This document shows, in pieces, positions 8,191 through 15,900 of a stretch of DNA of 64,000 nucleotides; the stretch's first letter is position 1; each line of letters starts with the position of its first letter. Location: the NCBI GenBank assembly GCA_965217825.1, contig OZ244571.1, positions 1,612,001 to 1,676,000 of the forward strand. The letters are read 5' to 3'. The stretch is from VXNE01 sp965217825 (GTDB taxonomy: Bacteria; Pseudomonadota; Gammaproteobacteria; Pseudomonadales; Azotimanducaceae). The position numbers and the translations under genes were made by a program. The notes under the pieces are model-generated. The model worked only from the letters and a program-made list of their open reading frames with translations. It was not told the DNA's origin and did no database searches.

Positions 8191-9165
8191 ATGGCGAACG
8201 CGGTCAGCCACGACCAGAACTTCAAGAACCTGATCCTCGACTATCCGCGCGACGCGCTGGCGTTTTTCGCCGCCGAAGAGGCGCCGCTGCCGGAAGACGA
8301 CGTGGAGATCATCCCGGCGCGACAGGAACAGCTCCAGGAACGCCTGGGAACACACTACCGGGAGCTCGATGTGCCCCTGCTGGTGGAGTGGGCCGACGGC
8401 CGCCGCGAGGCGATCCTGTTCGTGCTGGAAGAAGAATCCGACTGGCGGCGATTCTCGCCGCACCGGCTGGCGCACTACTGCCTCGACCTCGCCGAGTTGT
8501 TCAAGACGGACCGCGTGGTGCCGGCGGTGATCTTCTTGCGCGACGCCGACGCGGCCGCCGCGTCGCTCACCCTGGGCACCGAGCGCCGCCCCTACCTGAC
8601 GTTCGACTATCTGGACTGCAAGCTCAGGGAGATACCCTCCGAGCGCTGGCTGCACAGCGACAACCTGGTGGCGCGAGTCAACCTGCCGAACATGCGCAGA
8701 CCGGAGACCCGCAAGGTCGAGGTGTACGCGCAGGCGGTCCGCGGCTTGCTGGCGCTGGAGCGCGACGCCGACAAGCGGGCGAAATACATCGAATTCATCG
8801 ACATCTACGCCGGCCTCACCGACAATGAGTTCCAGCGCTATCAGCGGCAATATCCAGAGGAAAGCACCACCATGGCAGGAGTCATCCAAAGGGCCCGCGA
8901 CGAAGGGATGCAGCAGGGGATGCAGCAAGGAATGCAACAAGGGATGCAACAAGGGATGCAACAAGGAATGCAGCGAGGAATGCGCCAGGGTCGCGTCGAG
9001 GGGGAGCGTGTGGTCCTGGAACGACAGCTCCGGCGGCGATTCGGCCCCCTATCACCCGCAATCGCCCAAAGGCTACATGGAGCATCTGCGGCCGATCTGG
9101 AGACCTGGGCCGAAAACGTGCTCGACGCCGACACGCTTGACGACGTATTCGATTCAAGCCCCTAG
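8191..9165 (+). CDS. Rpn-family putative nuclease, array copy B
   Basis: 324 residues, starting at the conserved MANAVSHDQNF. The PD-(D/E)XK-like core is the same as in copy A apart from scattered changes (EEESDW for EEETNW, FDYLDCKL for FNYLTCKL). The C-terminal Gln/Gly/Met tract is longer, with five MQQG units before MQRGMRQG. The tail differs from copy A after the tract (LSPAIAQRLHGASAADLETW, ending DVFDSSP) and is the tail also found in copy C. The copies look like mosaics of two core types and two tail types. Confidence 0.75.
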   Translation: MANAVSHDQNFKNLILDYPRDALAFFAAEEAPLPEDDVEIIPARQEQLQERLGTHYRELDVPLLVEWADGRREAILFVLEEESDWRRFSPHRLAHYCLDLAELFKTDRVVPAVIFLRDADAAAASLTLGTERRPYLTFDYLDCKLREIPSERWLHSDNLVARVNLPNMRRPETRKVEVYAQAVRGLLALERDADKRAKYIEFIDIYAGLTDNEFQRYQRQYPEESTTMAGVIQRARDEGMQQGMQQGMQQGMQQGMQQGMQRGMRQGRVEGERVVLERQLRRRFGPLSPAIAQRLHGASAADLETWAENVLDADTLDDVFDSSP

Positions 9166-9353
9166 CGCTCCGTCAAGCCTGAATCTGCGGGTATCTGCGG
9201 GTATCCAGCGGTTGTCCCAGCCCCAACATGCCGGCTCGGCGTCCGGCTTACGCCACAAGGGCAGATCGTCCCCCGCTTTTTCAGCGATTGCCCGTGGCGC
9301 GTCCGGTGGCGCCTGCCCGATCATTCCGATCGAACAAACACCGGGCGCAGTGC
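9166..9353. repeat. Short spacer of the rpn array, copy 1
   Basis: 188 bp, nearly identical to 10317-10504. It lacks the GGGACACCCAT segment of the long spacers. It carries a duplicated GCGGGTATCT and the text GGTTGTCCCAGCCCCAACAT, then joins the leader common to all copies (CCCGCTTTTTCAGCGATTGC onward). Confidence 0.6.
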
Positions 9354-10316
9354 ATGGCGAACGCGGTCAGCCACGACCAGAACTTCAAGAACCTGATCCT
9401 CGACTATCCGCGCGACGCGCTGGCGTTCTTCGCCCCGGAGGAAGCACCAATGCCGGAAGACGAGGTGCGAATCATCCCAGCGCGACAGGAACAATTGCAG
9501 GAACGTCTGGGCAAACACTATCGCGAGCTCGATGTGCCGCTGCTCGTCGAGTGGGCCGACGGGCAGCGCGAGGCGGTCCTGTTCGCGTTGGAAGAAGAAT
9601 CCGACTGGCGGCGGTTCTCGCTGCACCGGCTGGCGCATTATTGCCTCGACCTCGCCGAGCTAGTCGGGACCGACCGCGTGGTGCCGGTGGCGATCTTCCT
9701 GCGCTCCGCCGACGCAGCCCCCGCGTCGCCCATCCTGGGCACCGAGCGCCGCCCGTACCTGACGTTCGACTACTTGGCGTGCAAGCTGGGAGAGATACCC
9801 GCCGAGCGTTGGCTGCACAGCGACAACCTGGTGGCGCGAGTCAACCTGCCGAACATGCGCAGCCCGGAGACCCGCAAGGTCGAGGTGTACGCGCAGGCGG
9901 TCCGCGGCTTGCTGGCGCTGGAGCGCGACGCCGGCAAGCGGGCGAAATACATCGAATTCATCGACATCTACGCCGGCCTCACCGACAATGAGTTCCAGCG
10001 CTATCAGCGACAATATCCAGAGGAAAGCACCACCATGGCAGGAGTCATCCAAAGGGCCCGCGACGAAGGGATGCAGCAGGGGATGCAACAAGGAATGCAG
10101 CGAGGAATGCAGCGAGGAATGCAGCGAGGAATGCGCCAGGGTCGCGTCGAGGGGGAGCGGGTGGTCCTGGAACGACAGCTCCGGCGGCGATTCGGCCCCC
10201 TATCACCCGCAATCGCCCAAAGGCTACATGGAGCATCTGCGGCCGATCTGGAGACCTGGGCCGAAAACGTGCTCGACGCCGACACGCTTGACGACGTATT
10301 CGATTCAAGCCCCTAG
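9354..10316 (+). CDS. Rpn-family putative nuclease, array copy C
   Basis: 320 residues. It is the most divergent member of the array: APEEAPMPEDEVRIIPARQE replaces the AAEEAPLPEDDVEII type, GTDRVVPVAIFLRSADAAPA differs in the middle, and FDYLACKLGEIPAERW replaces the REIPSERW type. The repeat tract is MQQGMQQG followed by three MQRG units. The tail is the LSPAIAQRLHG type shared with copy B. The acidic DVPLLVEWADG and LEEE strands are retained, so catalysis should be possible. The divergence suggests this copy is older or was converted from another donor. Confidence 0.75.
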   Translation: MANAVSHDQNFKNLILDYPRDALAFFAPEEAPMPEDEVRIIPARQEQLQERLGKHYRELDVPLLVEWADGQREAVLFALEEESDWRRFSLHRLAHYCLDLAELVGTDRVVPVAIFLRSADAAPASPILGTERRPYLTFDYLACKLGEIPAERWLHSDNLVARVNLPNMRSPETRKVEVYAQAVRGLLALERDAGKRAKYIEFIDIYAGLTDNEFQRYQRQYPEESTTMAGVIQRARDEGMQQGMQQGMQRGMQRGMQRGMRQGRVEGERVVLERQLRRRFGPLSPAIAQRLHGASAADLETWAENVLDADTLDDVFDSSP

Positions 10317-10504
10317 CGCTCCGGCAAGCCTGAATCTGCGGGTATCTGCGGGTATCCAGCGGTTGTCCCAGCCCCAACATGCCGGCTCGGCGTCCGGCTT
10401 ACGCCACAAGGGCAGATCGTCCCCCGCTTTTTCAGCGATTGCCCGTGGCGCGTCCGATGGCAACTGCCCCATCCTGTCGATCGAACAAACACCGGGCGCA
10501 GCGC
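10317..10504. repeat. Short spacer of the rpn array, copy 2
   Basis: 188 bp, an almost exact second copy of 9166-9353. No gene is seen in it; it provides the leader of copy D. Confidence 0.6.
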
Positions 10505-11479
10505 ATGGCGAACGCCGTCAGCCACGACCAGAACTTCAAGAACCTGATCCTCGACTATCCGCGCGACGCGCTGGCGTTTTTCGCCGCCGAAGAGGCGCCG
10601 CTGCCGGAAGACGACGTGGAGATCATCCCGGCGCGACAGGAACAGCTCCAGGAACGCCTCGGAACACACTACCGGGAGCTCGATGTGCCCCTGCTGGTGG
10701 AGTGGGCCGACGGCCGCCGGGAGGCGATCCTGTTCGTGCTGGAAGAAGAATCCGACTGGCGGCGATTCTCGCTGCACCGGCTGGCGCACTACTGCCTCGA
10801 CCTCGCCGAGTTGTTCAAGACGGACCGCGTGGTGCCGGCGGTGATCTTCTTGCGCGACGCCGCCGCGGCCGCCGCGTCGCTCACCCTGGGCACCGAGCGC
10901 CGCCCCTACCTGACGTTCGACTACCTGGACTGCAAGCTCAGGGAGATACCCTCCGAGCGCTGGCTGCACAGCGACAACCTGGTGGCGCGAGTCAACCTGC
11001 CGAACATGCGCAGACCGGAGACCCGCAAGGTGGAGGTCTACGCGCAGGCGGTCCGCGGCTTGCTGGCGCTGGAGCGCGACGCCGACAAGCGGGCGAAATA
11101 CATCGAATTCATCGACATCTACGCCGGCCTCACCGACAATGAGTTCCAGCGCTATCAGCGACAATATCCAGAGGAAAGCACCACCATGGCAGGAGTCATC
11201 CAAAGGGCCCGCGACGAAGGGATGCAGCAGGGGATGCAGCAGGGGATGCAACAGGGGATGCAGCAGGGGATGCAACAAGGAATGCAGCGAGGAATGCGCC
11301 AGGGTCGTGTCGAGGGGGAGCGCGTGGTCCTGGAACGGCTGCTACGGCGGCGATTCGGTCTCCTGCCGCCCGAAGTCGCCGAGAGGCTAAGCGAAGCGTC
11401 CGCGACCGATCTTGAGACCTGGGCCGAAAACGTGCTTGACGCGCAAGCGCTTGGCGACGTGTTCGATTCGGGCCGCTAG
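10505..11479 (+). CDS. Rpn-family putative nuclease, array copy D
   Basis: 324 residues with the conserved MANAVSHDQNF start. The core is of the copy B type (EEESDW, FDYLDCKL), with DAAAAAASLTL in place of DADAAAASLTL. The repeat tract has five MQQG units before MQRGMRQG. The tail is of the copy A/E type (LLPPEVAERLSEASATDLETW, ending GDVFDSGR), so the gene pairs a B-type core with an A-type tail. That is a direct sign of recombination between array members. Confidence 0.75.
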   Translation: MANAVSHDQNFKNLILDYPRDALAFFAAEEAPLPEDDVEIIPARQEQLQERLGTHYRELDVPLLVEWADGRREAILFVLEEESDWRRFSLHRLAHYCLDLAELFKTDRVVPAVIFLRDAAAAAASLTLGTERRPYLTFDYLDCKLREIPSERWLHSDNLVARVNLPNMRRPETRKVEVYAQAVRGLLALERDADKRAKYIEFIDIYAGLTDNEFQRYQRQYPEESTTMAGVIQRARDEGMQQGMQQGMQQGMQQGMQQGMQRGMRQGRVEGERVVLERLLRRRFGLLPPEVAERLSEASATDLETWAENVLDAQALGDVFDSGR

Positions 11480-11890
11480 CGCTCCGGCAAGCCTGAATCC
11501 GGGGGGAATATCCCGCCGGCCCCGGGGCGCCGGGAGACGACCGGAGCGGAAGACGCGGAGAGGCGTCCCGTCGCCGGGGCATTGCGCGTCCGCGTCCGTT
11601 CCGCCGACGTTGCCAGCATTCGGGTTGGGGACACCCATCCCCGATTCAGGGACACCCATGAACATCCCGTTCGGGACGGTCACAACACCGCCTCGGGGAC
11701 ACCCATGGGCAAATGGAAGCCATGACGTTCGGGGCGCAAGCGATCATCCGGAGAACGTGCATGGAAGGACGGGAGGCACCGGCTTACGCGACCAGGGCAG
11801 ATTGCCCCCCGCTTTTTTCAGCGATCGCCCGTGGCGCGTCCGGTGGCGCCTGCCCGATCATTCCGATCGAACAAACACCGGGCGCAGCGC
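11480..11890. repeat. Long spacer of the rpn array, copy 3
   Basis: It contains the same post-gene G/C inverted repeat, the three GGGACACCCAT repeats (around 11628, 11660 and 11695) and the common leader as copies 1 and 2. It lacks about 55 bp that copy 2 has between the post-gene segment and the first GGGACACCCAT. No gene of its own. Confidence 0.55.
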
Positions 11891-12872
11891 ATGGCGAACG
11901 CGGTCAGCCACGACCAGAACTTCAAGAACCTGATCCTCGACTAGTTTCTTGCGAGGGGGCCCCTCGCGCTCCCCGGCTGAGGGCTCTCCGCGCGACGCGC
12001 TGGCGTTTTTCGCCGCCGAAGAGGCGCCGCTGCCGGAAGACGACGTGGAGATCATCCCGGCGCGACAGGAACAGCTCCAGGAACGCCTCGGAACACACTA
12101 CCGGGAGCTCGATGTGCCCCTGCTGGTGGAGTGGGCCGACGGCCGCCGGGACGCGATCCTGTTCGTGCTGGAAGAAGAAACCAACTGGCGACAATTCTCG
12201 CCGCGCCGGCTGGCGCACTATTGCCTCGACCTCACCGACCTGTTTCAGACGGACCGCGTGGTGCCGGTAACGATTTTTCTGCGCGACGCCGACGCGGCCC
12301 CCGCGTCCCTGACTCTCGGCACCGAACGCAGCCCATATCTGACGTTCAACTATCTGACCTGCAAGCTCAGGGAGATACCCTCCGAGCGCTGGCTGCACAG
12401 CGACAACCTGGTGGCGCGAGTCAACCTGCCGAACATGCGCAGACCGGAGACCCGCAAGGTCGAGGTCTACGCGCAGGCGGTCCGCGGGTTGCTGGCGCTG
12501 GAGCGCGACGCCGACAAGCGGGCGAAATACATCGAATTCATCGACATCTACGCCGGCCTCACCGACAATGAGTTCCAGCGCTATCAGCGACAATATCCAG
12601 AGGAAAGCACCACCATGGCAGGAGTCATCCAAAGGGCCCGCGACGAAGGGATGCAGCAGGGGATGCAACAAGGAATGCAGCGAGGAATGCGCCAGGGTCG
12701 CGTCGAGGGGGAGCGCGTGGTCCTGGAACGACAGCTGCGGCGGCGATTCGGTCTCCTGCCGCCCGAAGTCGCCGAGAGGCTAAGCGAAGCGTCCGCGACC
12801 GATCTCGAGACCTGGGCCGAAAACGTGCTTGACGCGCAAGCGCTTGGCGACGTGTTCGATTCGGGCCCCTAG
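11891..12872 (+). pseudogene. Rpn-family gene, array copy E, disrupted by a 43-bp insertion
   Basis: The gene begins normally (MANAVSHDQNFKNLILD). Immediately after the Asp codon a 43-bp insertion (11944-11986) brings an in-frame TAG and shifts the frame. Downstream, the full core (A type, EEETNW and FNYLTCKL), a short repeat tract and the A-type tail are open to 12872. A TTG inside the insertion (11949) could start a 307-residue product that lacks the first 17 residues, including the early acidic residue. The copy is therefore either dead or N-terminally altered. Confidence 0.75.
11944..11986. repeat. 43-bp palindrome-bearing insertion in rpn copy E
   Basis: Compared with copies A-D, which read CTCGACTATCCGCGCGAC here, this copy has 43 extra bases. 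They contain GCGAGGGGGCCCCTCGC, a perfect inverted repeat around one central base, followed by CCCCGGCTGAGGGCTC. The flanking coding sequence is otherwise unchanged, so the boundaries are exact. A similar element lies at 2451-2492. Confidence 0.75.
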
Positions 12873-12982
12873 CGCTCCGGCAAGCCTGAATCCGGGGGGA
12901 ACATCCCGCCGGCCCCGGGGCGCCGGGAGACGACCGGCGCGGAAGACGCGGAGAGGCGTCCCGTCTCCCGCGCGCTGGCCGT
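12873..12982. repeat. Post-gene repeat after rpn copy E
   Basis: This repeats the segments found after copies A and D (GCTCCGGCAAGCCTGAATCC and the CCGGCCCCGGGGCGCCGGG inverted repeat). It runs straight into the 3' end of the giant adhesin gene, so the last codons of that gene lie in array-type DNA. The inverted repeat may terminate transcription from both sides. Confidence 0.5.
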
Positions 12983-15900
12983 CTACCGGTCCGCCGGACC
13001 CTGCTGCTGCGGCGCCCGGGAACACGCCGGCGCGTCCGGCGGCGGTCCGCGCCGCGTCCCGTCCCCGGGGCAGCGCGCGCCCGTCCGCGGAGCGCCCGCG
13101 GGTGCGGCGCCCGCCGCGGGGGAGGGTCCCCGCGCGCCCGGCCGCCACGTGATCCCGAACTGGATGCCGTGCGCGGGCGGCAGGCCCGCCGCCTCGCGCC
13201 GCGTCGCCTCGAGCGACATCCGCAGCGCCGCGCCGCGCGTCCATCGCGCGCCGAAGCGCCAGTCGCGGCCCATCGCGCCCGTCGTCGACAGGCCCAGGAA
13301 CGGCGCCACCGCGCCCATGCCGCGGAACGCGGACAGGCCGTAGCCGACGTCCGCCCGCAGCCGCATCGCCGCGTCGAAGCCGTGGCCCGCCAGCCCGCGC
13401 GCGTCGCGCACCGACCACAGGCGTCCGGCCCCGCCGCTCGCGGACGCGCCCCACGACGGCGTCACCGACAGCGTCAGCCCGCGTCCGGCGGCGCCCGGAT
13501 CGATCCGCATCGAGGCGCTCGCGCCCCATTCCCGGTAGGCGGCGTCCTCGTGCGCCACCAGGTAGCGCCCGGCCGCGTCCACCGTCAGACCCAGCGCCGC
13601 GTCCGCGTAGCGCAGCGAGCCGCCGAGGTCGATCCCGGCGCCCGTCTCCGCGTCGCCGCCGTCGCGGCGCACGCCGATCTCCAGCGTCGGCGTCAGCAGC
13701 CGCCGCTCGCCGAACCGGAACGGCCGCGAGCCCTCGACCAGCAGCCGCAGGCGGCTGGTGCCGCCCGCCGCCGCCGCCAGCAGGCCGGCCTCGTTGTCCT
13801 CCACGCCGTCCGAGGCGATGCGCGTCAGCCGCACGTCCGTTCGCGCCGCCAGCTCGAGGCCGCCGGCGCCGCGCAGGAACACCCCGCGCAGGCCGCCCGC
13901 CGCCATCCGCATCGACGTGTCCGTCTCCCAGGTCGAGCCGTTCGTCTCGAGCGCGAGATCGCCCGCGCCGTAGCCGAGCGCGCCCCACGCCGACAGCCGC
14001 TCGCTCGCCCGCCAGCGGGCGTACGGATGCACCGCCGTCAGGGTGCTGTCGAGTCCGCCCGCGCCGCCGCCCGGGCCGCCGCGGAACGCGCCCGCGCCGA
14101 CCGAGTGCGCCACCGTGATCCCGGCCAGCCAGCGGTTCCGCGACGCGTCCGCGCCGACCAGGAACGTCGCCACCTCGCCGTCCACCGCGACGCCGTCGGC
14201 GACGCCGTCGAAGCGCGTCGCCGCCGCCCGGCCCCACGCCGTCAGCCGCCGCGGCGCGCCGTACTCGTCCGCGCCGCTCGCCGACAGCCGGAACGAACTG
14301 CCGAGCAGCAGGTCGCGCGGGCGCGGGCGGTGGCCGCCCGTCGCGGACGGGCCGCGCGGCGCGCCGTCCATGCCCGCGCCCATGCCGCCGCTCAGTCCGC
14401 CGTTCAGTCCGCGGTTGGTTCCCGCGCTCATGCCGCCGTCCATGCCGGCGCCCATTGCGCCATTCGGTCCGGCGTTCATTCCGGGGGGCGTTCCGGCGCC
14501 CGTGCCGCAGTCGATTCCCGCGTTCGTTCCGGGGTCCGCGCCGCGGTCCGGCGGCGCGTCGCCGCCGAACGGGCCGCAGGCGAACGGATCGCCCGGCATG
14601 CCGCCGTGCGCGGGCGCGTCGAACAGGCCGCCGCCGCCCCACAGCCGGCGCCCGCCGAAGGTCGCGTGCGAGGCGCCGCCCGGATCCCGGAACCGCTCCT
14701 CGATCGCCTCCGCCGCGTGGTCCGACGCCGTCCGCCCGAACCGCGCCAGCCAGGCCGCCGGCAGCGGGTCGCCGTTCTCGATCGTCCCCGACGCCAGGCG
14801 GTCGCCGCGGTCCACGCCGGCCCCCGGCTCCAGCACCACCACCATCTTCTCGTCGCCCTCGTCGACCGCGTCGTCCAGCACCTTCACGCGCAGCGTCTTC
14901 GCCGTCTCGCCCGCGCCGAACCTCAGCTTGCCCGCGCGCGCCTCGTAGTCCTCGCCCGCCTTGGCGCTGGCGTCCATGGTCCGGTAGCCCACCGTCACCG
15001 CGCCCGGCGCCGGGATGCTCAGCGTCACCGCGAAGTCCAGCGTCGCGCCCGCCGCCTCGCGCACCCGCGCGTCCGCCACCGACGCCTTCGGCCGCGGCCG
15101 CGCCGCCACCGCCTTCGTCGCCGCGCTGGTCAGGCTTTCCTCGTTGCCGGCGTCGTCGGCGAACTCGACGCGCACCTTCAGCCGTTCGCCCTCGTCGGCG
15201 TCGACGACCGCATACGTCGCCCCGGTCGCGCCGGGGATGTCCGCGCCGCCGCGCAGCCACTGGTGGGCGAACACCGCGTTGTCCAGACCGTCGGCGTCGG
15301 TTACGCCCGACGTCGAGGCGGTCAGCGCCTCGCCGACCCGCGCCTTGCCGCGGATCGCCGGCGCGCCTTCGGCCGGCGCGTTCGCCCGCGGCGCCGCCTC
15401 GACGGCGTCCGTCGCCGCGCTGGTCAGGCGCTCGGCGTTGCCGGCGTCGTCGGCGAACGCCACCCGCACCTTCAGCCGCTCGCCCTCGTCGGCGTCGGCC
15501 GCCGTGTAGCTCCGGCCGTCCGCCCCCGGGATGTCCGCGCCGCCGCGCAGCCACTGGTAGGCGAACATCGCGTTGTCCAGCCCGTCGGCGTCCGACACGC
15601 CCGACGTCGAGGCGGTCAGCGCCTCGCCGACCCGCGCCTTGCCGCGGATCGCCGGCGCGCCTTCGGCCGGCGCGTTCGCCCGCGGCGCCGCCTTGACGGC
15701 GTCCGTCGCCGCGCTGGTCAGACTCTCTTCGTTGCCGGCGTCGTCCTCGAACGCCACCCGCACCTTCAGCCGCTCGCCCTCGTCGGCCTCGACGACCGCG
15801 TAGCTCGCCCCGTCCGCGCCGGGGATGTCCGCGCCGCCGCGCCGCCACTGGTAGGCGAACTCCGCGTTCTCAAGCCCGTCGGCGTCCGATACGCCCGACG

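Noticed and set aside
8902..8990. CRISPR-like short repeats in the rpn genes
   Set aside because: The 12-bp units are contiguous, in frame and have no spacers, and no cas genes are present. It is a coding minisatellite.
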